In this document: piece by piece, positions 1-6,234 of the stretch
Layout of the letters: each line of letters opens with the position of its first letter
How positions within the stretch are numbered: the first letter of the stretch is position 1
Origin: Candidatus Hydrogenedentota bacterium
GTDB taxonomy: Bacteria > Hydrogenedentota > Hydrogenedentia > Hydrogenedentales > JAEUWI01
Assembly: GCA_030430835.1 (NCBI GenBank)
Contig: JAUIKJ010000121.1
Span: forward strand, 1 to 8,070
Direction of reading: 5' to 3'
DNA: 8,070 bases
Position numbers and translations under genes: made by a program
Notes under the pieces: generated by a model
The model's input: only the letters and a program-made list of their open reading frames with translations
Told to the model about the DNA's origin: nothing
Database searches by the model: none

Positions 1-681
1 TCACGACCTGGTCGAAGTCGTCGCCGCCGAGGTGCGTGTCGCCATTGGTGCTGAGCACTTCGAAGCTGTCGTCACCGATGGCGAGAATCGACACGTCGAA
101 GGTACCGCCGCCCAGGTCATAGACTGCAATCTTTTCGTTCTTCTTCTTCTCCAGGCCGTAGGCCAGTGCGGCCGCGGTCGGTTCGTTGATGATGCGGAGT
201 ACTTCGAGTCCCGCAATGCGGCCTGCGTCTTTCGTCGCCTGACGCTGCGCGTCGTTGAAGTATGCGGGGACCGTCACCACGGCCTGCGTCACCGTCTGGC
301 CAAGGTAGGACTCCGCCGTTTCCTTCATTTTCTGGAGGACCATCGCGGAGATCTCGGGCGGCCGGTAGGTCTTGCCCTGCACTTCCACCTGACTGTCACC
401 CGAGGGGGAGACACTGACGGTGTAGGGGACCATGCGCTCTTCGTCGCTCACCTCGCTGTGCTGGCGGCCCATGAAGCGCTTGATCGAGTAGATCGTGTTG
501 TTCGGGTTGGTGACGGCCTGCCGCTTCGCGACGGTACCGACGAGGCGCTCACCGTCTTTCGTGAAGGCGACGGGGTGGTCCGCTGGCCTTCGGTATTCGC
601 GATGACGACGGGCTCGCCGCCTTCCATCACGGCGACGCAAGAGTTCGTCGTTCCGAGGTCAATACCAATTACCTTGCTCAT
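1..681 (-). CDS. dnaK: Chaperone protein DnaK (Hsp70), N-terminal part, frame-disrupted and cut by the window edge
   Basis: ATP-dependent cytosolic Hsp70 chaperone that works with GrpE and a DnaJ partner. The ATG at 681-679 has a strong GGAGG at 695-691, 9 nt upstream. Residues 1-38 carry the Hsp70 signature IDLGTTNS and reach EGQRTTPS. The frame then shifts: the annotated frame runs into nonsense and stops at 450-448. DnaK sequence resumes in another frame from about 568 (AFTKDGERLVG) and stays open to the left edge. It passes through KRQAVTNP, SIKRFMGR, VVTVPAYFNDAQRQATKDAG, RIINEPTAAALAYG, YDLGGGTFDVSIL and GGDDFDQVV. Hsp70s normally read TPSVVAF here, so about 7 bp are missing and VV is lost. 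In total about 230 residues of the nucleotide-binding domain are present; the rest lies off the window. Third gene after hrcA and grpE. The identity is certain. Whether the break is real or an assembly error cannot be told from the sequence. Confidence 0.93.
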
Positions 682-730
682 GAGGTCAATCCTCCAACGC
701 CTCGAGGGCGATTGTTCAAGTACCAGATTT

Positions 731-760
731 CAAAAACTAACCGTGCAGCCAGGCTGCCGG
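731..760 (-). terminator. Terminator-like hairpin between grpE and dnaK
   Basis: Read on the minus strand, a GC-rich stem begins 2 nt after the grpE stop. Bases 760-753 pair with 749-745 and 743-741, giving 8 pairs with a bulged A at 744 and a CTG loop. TTAGTTTTTG follows directly, so it looks like an intrinsic terminator or a partial attenuator inside the operon. It could instead be an mRNA-processing or stability hairpin. I see no convincing new promoter between it and dnaK, so full termination here would be surprising. Confidence 0.4.
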
Positions 761-762
761 GA

Positions 763-1431
763 CTATTCTTCTTCTTCCGCCTGGGGCTCGGAAGCGGCGG
801 CTTCTGGAGCGGGGCCACTGCTCACCACCACCTTGGCCGGGCGCAGCACCTCGCCACCGAGGCGGTAGCCACGCTCATACTCCTGGACGACGGCATCCGC
901 AGGATGCTCGTCCGAAGGCTGCTGCGCGAGCGCCTCGTGTACCTGCGGGTCAAAGGTTTCGCCGAGGGCCGGAATCGGTTCGAGACCGGCGGCGCTCAAC
1001 ACGCTGCTCATCTGTTGCACAACCATCTCGACGCCTTGCGACAGGCTGCCCGAGTTGTCCGCGGCGTGTTGCAGCGCGCGCTCCAGGTTGTCCAGCACGG
1101 GCAACAATTCGCGAATCAATCCGGCGGCCGCTGTCTTCCGCAACTGATCCATGTCGCGCGCGGTGCGGCGGCGAAAGTTGTCGAACTCCGCATGCAGTCG
1201 CAGGTGCTGATCCTTTGCGGCCTCCAGCGCGGCCTGCGCCTCGGCCAGGGCGCTATCCTCGCCGCCTTCCGGTTCCGTCGTGGTCTCGGCTTCCTCCTCG
1301 GGCGCCGTCGCCGATTCCGCCGATTCCGCCGTTTCCGGGTCGATGCCGGCTTTGGTCTGCTCGGCAGCAATCTGCTCCTCGAGCTTTTTCTCGAAGGCTG
1401 TACGTGTATCTTCTTGTGTCATCGGGTCCAA
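763..1431 (-). CDS. grpE: GrpE, nucleotide exchange factor of DnaK
   Basis: Cytosolic co-chaperone that releases ADP from DnaK. The protein has 222 residues. It starts with an acidic, Glu/Ala-rich tail (about 1-60), followed by a helical coiled-coil segment (about 60-105) with the hallmark EFDNFRRRTARD at 82-93. Next come the four-helix region LIRELLPVLDNLERAL (105-120) and the C-terminal beta domain with ETFDPQVHEAL and VVQEYERGYRLGGEVLRPAKV (181-201). The tail is acidic. The start is TTG at 1431-1429, chosen because GGAAGTGA (1443-1436) lies at ideal spacing. An ATG three codons later (1422) is the alternative, but it has no well-placed ribosome site. It lies 28 nt after hrcA and 81 nt before dnaK, and is surely cotranscribed with hrcA under CIRCE control. 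Confidence 0.96.
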   Translation of the reverse strand: MDPMTQEDTRTAFEKKLEEQIAAEQTKAGIDPETAESAESATAPEEEAETTTEPEGGEDSALAEAQAALEAAKDQHLRLHAEFDNFRRRTARDMDQLRKTAAAGLIRELLPVLDNLERALQHAADNSGSLSQGVEMVVQQMSSVLSAAGLEPIPALGETFDPQVHEALAQQPSDEHPADAVVQEYERGYRLGGEVLRPAKVVVSSGPAPEAAASEPQAEEEE

Positions 1432-1459
1432 TCACTCACTTCCGTTGGTTTTCGCCGGG

Positions 1460-2506
1460 CTAGTGCGCGATGCGCGTCAGCAGTCGGCCCACCAGTTCCG
1501 CCGTATGCTCCACCACGGCGGTCAAGCGCGAATAGGGCATGCGCCGTGGGCCGAGGATGCCGATCATTCCGACCGGCTTTCCGTCGATCTCATAGGGCGA
1601 GGCCACGACGCTCAGGCCGTCGAAGCCGGATCCTTCTTCACCGATATAGACGGTATTGCCAGCGCCTTCACTCTGCGCACCGGCTTCGCGAAGCAGCGTC
1701 ATCAGGCGTTCGCGCTCGTCGAAGAGTTCCAGTACTTCGCGCGCCCGCGAGATGTCCTTGAACTCGGGCTGGTCGAAGAGCTGGGACGCACCATCGAGAT
1801 AGAGCTGTGCGGGCGTGTTCCGCGGGATACGGCCGAGGATGGACAGGGCCATCTCGGCCAGCCGCCGCTGCTCGTCGAAGAAATTGCGTAGCTTCTGCTC
1901 GAGCTCCGCGGCGAGATTGTCGGTCGAAACGCCGTAGAGGTGCTCGTTGAGAAAGCGGTTGAGCGGCTCCAGTTCCACTGCCGACACAGAAGTCTCTATG
2001 TCGAAGGTGAAGGTGCGAAGGCGACCAAAGTTGTCGACCATCAGCACCGCCAACCGGTCCGTCCGTAGCGGCATCAATTCGATGCGTTGCACAGCGGCGT
2101 CCCCCTCAGCAGGCGCTTCGACCAACCCGGCCTGGTGGGTTACCAGGGCGAGCAGGTGACTGGTCTGCCGGAGGATCTCGTCGGCATCATTCAACTTTTC
2201 CTTGAATTCCCGATCGATTCGATTGCGCTCATCGACGGTGAGCCGCTGCACCCGCATCAGGTAATTCACGTAGTAGCGGTAGCCCATCTCTGTGGGTACG
2301 CGCCCCGAACTGGTGTGGAGCTGTCCGAGATAACCGAGCTCTTCGAGGTCGGCCATCACGTTGCGCACAGTGGCCGGGCTCAGATCGAGATCAAAGCGCT
2401 TGACCACCGTCCGCGAGCCCACAGGTTCCGCCGTGGTGATATAACTGTGCACCACGGCCTGAAGAATCTGGCGCTCGCGCTCTTTGAGTTCGGGCGTATC
2501 CGCCAT
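1460..2506 (-). CDS. hrcA: HrcA, heat-inducible transcription repressor
   Basis: Repressor of class I heat-shock genes. It binds CIRCE and in known systems is folded by GroEL, which senses stress. The protein has 348 residues. The N-terminal winged helix-turn-helix (about 8-75) contains ILQAVVHSYITTAEPVGS, the recognition region SPATVRNVMADLEELGYL (43-60) and the conserved HTSSGRVPTEMGYRYYV (64-80). The remainder is the GAF-like dimerisation and inserted domain, ending with the family's SVVASPYEIDGKPVGMIGILGP and MPYSRLTAVVEHTA. The start is ATG at 2506-2504, with GGAG at 2516-2513 six nt upstream. The longer GTG reading at 2527 is rejected because it would begin inside the CIRCE operator. 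It is the first gene of the hrcA-grpE-dnaK operon and is autoregulated. Confidence 0.96.
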   Translation of the reverse strand: MADTPELKERERQILQAVVHSYITTAEPVGSRTVVKRFDLDLSPATVRNVMADLEELGYLGQLHTSSGRVPTEMGYRYYVNYLMRVQRLTVDERNRIDREFKEKLNDADEILRQTSHLLALVTHQAGLVEAPAEGDAAVQRIELMPLRTDRLAVLMVDNFGRLRTFTFDIETSVSAVELEPLNRFLNEHLYGVSTDNLAAELEQKLRNFFDEQRRLAEMALSILGRIPRNTPAQLYLDGASQLFDQPEFKDISRAREVLELFDERERLMTLLREAGAQSEGAGNTVYIGEEGSGFDGLSVVASPYEIDGKPVGMIGILGPRRMPYSRLTAVVEHTAELVGRLLTRIAH

Positions 2507-2520
2507 CGCTCGCTCCACGC

Positions 2521-2547
2521 TTAGCACTCATGTGCAAGGAGTGCTAA
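2521..2547 (-). promoter_or_regulatory. CIRCE operator (HrcA-binding site)
   Basis: TTAGCACTC (2521-2529), nine spacer bases and GAGTGCTAA (2539-2547). Both arms match the CIRCE consensus at every position. It sits just downstream of the predicted transcription start and 14 bp upstream of the hrcA ATG, the usual place for HrcA to block transcription. On the RNA, the same repeat could form a 9-bp hairpin in the 5' leader. Confidence 0.97.
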
Positions 2548-2557
2548 CAGCGTTCTG

Positions 2558-2586
2558 AGTCTACCACGCAGGCGCGGGCCTGTCAA
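2558..2586 (-). promoter_or_regulatory. Sigma-70/sigma-A type promoter of the hrcA operon
   Basis: On the minus strand, a perfect -35 TTGACA (2586-2581) is followed after exactly 17 bp by TAGACT (2563-2558), 4 of 6 matches to TATAAT. The predicted start near 2551 places CIRCE immediately downstream. This is a housekeeping promoter controlled by repression, with no sign of a sigma-32-type heat-shock promoter. Confidence 0.85.
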
Positions 2587-2656
2587 GTTGGGCGCCGTTG
2601 TAACTGCCTCCTACCGCACTGGTTACCGTCCAAATGCGGCGCCGTGGAAGGACCGG

Positions 2657-2687
2657 GATTCCGCGACGGGCGCGATTCCGGTATGAT
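2657..2687 (+). promoter_or_regulatory. Possible promoter and direct repeat upstream of the glycosyltransferase pair
   Basis: TATGAT at 2682-2687 resembles a -10 box (5 of 6), but the sequence 17 bp upstream (TTCCGC) is a poor -35. The 7-bp GATTCCG occurs twice here, at 2657-2663 and 2674-2680, in the same orientation and 17 bp apart, covering the -35 and spacer region. It may be a binding site for a regulator or may be chance. The region 2587-2710 otherwise holds nothing I recognise. Confidence 0.35.
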
Positions 2688-2710
2688 GCGGGCTTGGAGA
2701 GACGCTGCCT

Positions 2711-3826
2711 GTGCGTATCGGAATCGATGTAAGTCCAATTGCCGCACGGCCCACCGGGGTGGGACGCTACACCCGTGCCGTGTTGGGACAACTGCTGGCG
2801 ACGGGGGAACATGATTTTCTCGGTCTGTCTTCGGGGCGACACCGCCCGGACCCGGCAATCGTTGCGCAACTGGCGGCCCACCGCCACCTGCCCCTGCCGA
2901 CCCGCGCGCTCTACGCGCTATGGTCCGCCACGGGCCGTCCGCAGGCCGACCGCCTGCTCGGCGGCGTGGACCTCATTCACGCCACGAATTACTACCTGCC
3001 GCCGGTGGCGTCCGCGAAGCGCGTGGTGACCATCTACGACCTCAGCTTTCTCCGTCACCCAGAATGGAGCAGCCCGAAGATCGTCGGCCCCTTCTCCCGC
3101 GGCATCCGCCGCTTCGCCCACGACGCGGACGCCATCCTCACCTGTTCGGAAGCGAGCAAGAAGGACATCGTGGAATTGCTGGACATCCAACCCGCGAAGG
3201 TGACCGTCGCCTATGGCGCGGTGGAACCGGCCTTTGTACCACGCGACCGCGAAGCATCGCGGCGCCGTGTCGCGACCCGTTACGACATCAAGGCACCCTT
3301 CATCCTCTTCGTCGGCACCCTCGAAGCCCGGAAAAATATTGCTGGCCTGCTCGCCGCATTCGCACATCTTCAGGACAAGATACCCCACGAACTCGTGCTC
3401 GTCGGCCAACCCGGCTGGGGCACGCAGGATTTCGACGAAGCGTTGCAGCGCGGGAAAGCGTCCGGCCGCGTGCGGGTGCTGGGCTATCTCGAGGATCGCG
3501 ATGACCTGCCGCATCTCTACAGCGCGGCGGAAGTCTTTCTCTTTCCGAGTCACTACGAAGGCTTCGGTCTCCCGGTCCTCGAAGCGTTGGCCTGTGCTTG
3601 CCCCGTGGTGACTTCGAACGCCACTTCGCTCCCGGAAGTCGGCGGCGAGGCCGCGGTCTACGTGAACCCGCAGGACCCAGCGAGCATCACATCCACCCTG
3701 TCCCGCGTTCTGGAAGACACTGCGCTCCAGGCGCGGATGCGCGAACAAGGCCCCACGCAAGCGGCGCGTTTCACCTGGGATTCCGCGGCGGCGGCCACCA
3801 ACAGCGTGTACCGGAGTCTCGCCTGA
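2711..3826 (+). CDS. GT4-family glycosyltransferase, first of a tandem pair
   Basis: A retaining, GT-B fold glycosyltransferase of 371 residues, the usual length. It probably transfers a sugar from a nucleotide-sugar to a membrane-linked or surface glycan on the cytoplasmic face. The N-terminal acceptor domain opens with IGIDVSPIAARPTGVGRYT (glycine loop) and contains IYDLSFLRHPEW (about 108-119). The C-terminal donor domain contains LFVGTLEARKN (R207 and K208, likely phosphate-binding) and the GT4 E-x7-E motif (E283, E291) in YEGFGLPVLEALA, followed by TSLPEVGG. The pattern resembles the MtfB/WbaZ mannosyltransferase group, but the actual sugar cannot be read from sequence. No signal peptide or TM segment. 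Start GTG at 2711, with GGAGA at 2696-2700 ten nt upstream. It is divergent from hrcA and coupled to the next gene. Confidence 0.92.
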   Translation: MRIGIDVSPIAARPTGVGRYTRAVLGQLLATGEHDFLGLSSGRHRPDPAIVAQLAAHRHLPLPTRALYALWSATGRPQADRLLGGVDLIHATNYYLPPVASAKRVVTIYDLSFLRHPEWSSPKIVGPFSRGIRRFAHDADAILTCSEASKKDIVELLDIQPAKVTVAYGAVEPAFVPRDREASRRRVATRYDIKAPFILFVGTLEARKNIAGLLAAFAHLQDKIPHELVLVGQPGWGTQDFDEALQRGKASGRVRVLGYLEDRDDLPHLYSAAEVFLFPSHYEGFGLPVLEALACACPVVTSNATSLPEVGGEAAVYVNPQDPASITSTLSRVLEDTALQARMREQGPTQAARFTWDSAAAATNSVYRSLA

Positions 3827-4926
3827 TGCATGTCCTGATCGATGGCCTGCAGGCAAACAACCGGAGCGGCACCGGCCGCTATACGGTGGAACTCTTGCAC
3901 GCGCTCAACGCCCTGGACACGGACATCCGCTTCAGTACGGTCTCCTCCCCCAAATCCCTCTACGGCATGCCCGAGGGCCAATTGAAGGTCACTGAATTCG
4001 GCGGTGGCGCCGCAGGCCGCATCATCGCGCAACAGGGCGGACTTACGCGGATGGTGTCGCCGAGACCGGACCTTGTGCACTACACCGCGAACATCGGCCC
4101 CATGCTGCGGACGCACCCCTTCGTACTCACCGTGCACGACCTCAGTTTCCTCCACCACCCCGAATGGTTCCACTGGAGCCGCGTGCACTACTACCGCCAG
4201 GTCGTGCGGCGCAGTGCGCGCATCGCCGCGCGCGTCATCGCCGACTCCACCGCAACCAAACAGGATCTGCTGGCGCTCGCCGGTATCCCGGAAGACCGCA
4301 TCGACGTCGTGCCCCTCGGGGTCAGCGCCACCTTTCAGCCCGCAGCGCAGGACGAGATCGACCGCGTCCTCAAGAAATACGATCTCCCCGGCCGCTTCTT
4401 TCTCTTCGTCGGCACCATCGAACCGCGCAAGAATTTGCCGCGTCTGGTCGCCGCCTTCGAGCGCATCGCCTGGGAAGTGCAACACGATCTCGTCATCGCC
4501 GGGCGCGAGGGCTGGAAGACCGGGCCCGTCCACGACGTGGTCGCGAACACCGCGAGCCGCGGGCGCATCCACTTCCCCGGTTTCATCGCACCGGAGGACC
4601 TGCCCGCCGTGCTCTCGGCGGCCGACGCCTTCGTGTGGCCCAGTCTCTTCGAAGGCTTTGGCCTCCCGCCGCTCGAGGCGATGGCCTGCGGCACGCCGGT
4701 GCTCACCTCGAAGACCTCCAGCTTGCCGGAGGTCGTGGGCGGGGCCGCCTTCATGGTCGACCCCGAGAACATCGGCGAGATCGCGCACGCGCTTAAATTC
4801 CTCGCCGTCGGCGGGAAGATGGTCGACACCCTCCGAGAAGGCGGTCGCCAACGCGCCGCAGAATTCACCTGGAAACGCACCGCGGAGATGGCCTGCGAAA
4901 GTTACCGCAAGGCGTTGAAGGGGTGA
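3826..4926 (+). CDS. GT4-family glycosyltransferase, second of a tandem pair
   Basis: A second GT-B glycosyltransferase, 366 residues, clearly related to the gene before it but well diverged. The matching blocks are the N-terminal IDGLQANNRSGTGRYT, VHDLSFLHHPEW (103-114), LFVGTIEPRKN (R201 and K202) and FEGFGLPPLEAMACGTPVLTS with the E-x7-E pair E276 and E284, followed by SSLPEVVGGAA. It likely adds the next sugar in the same glycan; donor and acceptor are unknown. The start ATG at 3826 shares one base with the previous stop (TGATG), and GGAG at 3813-3816 gives 9 nt spacing. The frame is open upstream to 3598, but that stretch overlaps the first gene's catalytic domain and is a shadow. It converges with the dehydrogenase gene, with 6 bp between the stops. 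Confidence 0.92.
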   Translation: MHVLIDGLQANNRSGTGRYTVELLHALNALDTDIRFSTVSSPKSLYGMPEGQLKVTEFGGGAAGRIIAQQGGLTRMVSPRPDLVHYTANIGPMLRTHPFVLTVHDLSFLHHPEWFHWSRVHYYRQVVRRSARIAARVIADSTATKQDLLALAGIPEDRIDVVPLGVSATFQPAAQDEIDRVLKKYDLPGRFFLFVGTIEPRKNLPRLVAAFERIAWEVQHDLVIAGREGWKTGPVHDVVANTASRGRIHFPGFIAPEDLPAVLSAADAFVWPSLFEGFGLPPLEAMACGTPVLTSKTSSLPEVVGGAAFMVDPENIGEIAHALKFLAVGGKMVDTLREGGRQRAAEFTWKRTAEMACESYRKALKG

Positions 4927-4932
4927 TTGTTC

Positions 4933-5640
4933 TCACGAACCCTTCGGGTTCGTCGCCCATACCGGCACCTCGGGGATGAAGCCGGTGTCGGGTTGTTCGA
5001 GGGCGTGGAGCATGGCGTAGGCGAGGTCGATGCCGTGGAGTTTCTTCGGGCTGTCTTCCTGCGGATAGCCGGCGGCCTTCGCGAATTCGGTGACAACTTC
5101 ACTTGGCTTGATGAGCACCACGCGGATGTTGCTCGTGCGCAACTCGTCGCGCCAGGATTCGGTCATGGATTTCAGCGCGGCCTTGGTGGAGGCGTAGACA
5201 GAGCCGCCGCCGAAGCCCTTGTCCCCGGCGGTCGACCCGACGTTCAGGATATTGCCGGTGTTCTGTTCGATGAAGTACTTCGCGGACTCGCGTGCGACGA
5301 GCATCGCGCCGAAAACGTTGGTCTTGTAGACGCGTTCCATGTCTTCGAGTGTGGTGCCGACCAGCGGCCCGAAGGTGCCGAAGCCGGCGTTGTTGATCAA
5401 GACGTTGTAGCCGCCCAGCGCGCTGATGCTTTCCTTGACGACCCGAACCGCATCCGCCTCCACACTGACGTCCGCCTGAATCGCGGTGCAGCCTGCTTCC
5501 GCCGCGGCGGCGTCCAGCTTCTTCTGATCGCGTCCGCAGATCACGACCTGCGCACCGCGCTCGGTGAGCAGCTTCGCCGTGTCGAGGCCGATACCGGCGC
5601 TGCCGCCGGTGATGAGTACCTTTGCGTTCTTGATGTCCAT
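4933..5640 (-). CDS. Short-chain dehydrogenase/reductase (SDR), classical type
   Basis: A Rossmann-fold oxidoreductase of 235 residues, as expected for classical SDRs. The cofactor loop TGGSAGIG is at 11-18. Arg37 after strand 2 (ICGRD) points to NADP(H) rather than NAD. Also seen are the strand-3 ADVS (56-59), NNAG (83-86) and the full catalytic tetrad N108, S136, Y149, K153, with YASTK at 149-153. After the active site the chain has IKPSEVVTEF, the usual substrate-loop position. The sugar, lipid or ketone substrate cannot be told; sequences of this kind are often annotated 3-oxoacyl-ACP reductase-like. The start ATG at 5640 has AGGAG (5652-5648) at 7 nt. It lies 24 nt after the membrane-protein gene and is likely the last gene of the pncA operon. 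Its stop overlaps a hairpin shared with the converging glycosyltransferase. Confidence 0.93.
   Translation of the reverse strand: MDIKNAKVLITGGSAGIGLDTAKLLTERGAQVVICGRDQKKLDAAAAEAGCTAIQADVSVEADAVRVVKESISALGGYNVLINNAGFGTFGPLVGTTLEDMERVYKTNVFGAMLVARESAKYFIEQNTGNILNVGSTAGDKGFGGGSVYASTKAALKSMTESWRDELRTSNIRVVLIKPSEVVTEFAKAAGYPQEDSPKKLHGIDLAYAMLHALEQPDTGFIPEVPVWATNPKGS
4935..4953. terminator. Hairpin between converging genes, possible two-way terminator
   Basis: ACGAACCC (4935-4942), a TTC loop and GGGTTCGT (4946-4953) form a perfect 8-bp stem. It begins 8 nt past the glycosyltransferase stop and overlaps the last codons of the dehydrogenase. Its place between convergent stops suits a shared terminator, but neither side has a T run, so the call is weak. 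Confidence 0.4.
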
Positions 5641-5664
5641 GCCGTTACTCCTACCGTTGTGGCC

Positions 5665-6234
5665 TTACTCTTCTTCGTCGTCCTCGGGCACCACGAGTGC
5701 ACCGCCGGTGATCGCGTGCAGGGCGGCCTCTAGCGCGTCGGCGTGCTGCGATCCGATGAAGACGTGGCAGCCGTTGTCGTAGTGAATGCGGACGCCCTCG
5801 TTGCCGGAGACGTTATAGGCCGTGGATCGGCGGCCAAGCCGAAGGCCCCAGCCGCCGTATTCGAGTAGCGGGCTGCACTGCACCGCTTCAATGGCCACGG
5901 CCGACTCGAGATCCAGCATCCGCACCTTCCAATGTAACGGAAAAAAACGGACGAATAATCCCGCGGTCGAGACTTCGGTCTGCATCTTGACTGCGTAGAA
6001 AAAAAAGAGGAAACCGGCGTTCGCCAGGATGCAGGCGCCCGCAACAAGCAGGAGCGCCGCATCCGACATCGGCGGATCACCAACGGGCACGCCGTCGAAG
6101 AACTGGCGCTTGATGAACCACAGCAGGGTGCCGGAGCACAGGGAGGTGGATCCGATGAGCACAATCCACAGCCAGGCCTGGCGGAAGCGCTGGACCTCCT
6201 GAAACAAGATTTGGTTTTCGTTCATGTCTTCCAT
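5665..6234 (-). CDS. Conserved two-TM membrane protein of unknown function
   Basis: 189 residues. The N-terminus (NENQILFQEVQRFRQ) is cytosolic-looking. It is followed by TM1 (about 20-41), a short loop with GDPPMSD (52-58) and TM2 (about 59-82, rich in Phe). The rest is a soluble beta-rich domain with EYGGWGLRLG (125-134), AYNVSGNEGVRI (139-150) and VFIGSQ (158-163), and the protein ends in an acidic EDDEEE tail. I recognise this as the layout of an unnamed family with a PH-like C-terminal domain (possibly the DUF6141 group), but no function is known to me. The start ATG at 6234 has AAGG at 6246-6243, 8 nt upstream. ATG at 6225 is an alternative. It lies inside the pncA-pncB operon. The coding DNA holds runs of 7 and 8 A/T, unusual for this GC level. 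Confidence 0.8.
   Translation of the reverse strand: MEDMNENQILFQEVQRFRQAWLWIVLIGSTSLCSGTLLWFIKRQFFDGVPVGDPPMSDAALLLVAGACILANAGFLFFFYAVKMQTEVSTAGLFVRFFPLHWKVRMLDLESAVAIEAVQCSPLLEYGGWGLRLGRRSTAYNVSGNEGVRIHYDNGCHVFIGSQHADALEAALHAITGGALVVPEDDEEE

Noticed and set aside
560..575. Programmed ribosomal frameshift in dnaK
   Set aside because: There is no slippery heptamer or clear stimulatory structure at the site. The conserved VV is missing rather than merely out of frame, and dnaK is not known to be recoded.
698..710. Small hairpin (CGCC/GGCG) just upstream of the dnaK ribosome site as an RNA thermometer
   Set aside because: The stem is only 4 bp and does not pair with the GGAGG. CIRCE already explains heat control.
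32..868. A 278-codon plus-strand frame opposite dnaK and into grpE
   Set aside because: The DnaK and GrpE readings on the minus strand are unmistakable. This frame only looks open because of base composition.
2561..2887. Minus-strand frames of 91-108 codons across the hrcA/glycosyltransferase spacer
   Set aside because: They overlap the start of the glycosyltransferase and the hrcA promoter, and have Arg/Pro-rich composition and no motif.
3658..4851. A 397-codon minus-strand frame antisense to the glycosyltransferase pair
   Set aside because: It is a mirror frame of strong GT4 coding sequence, has no family features, and spans the junction of the two genes.
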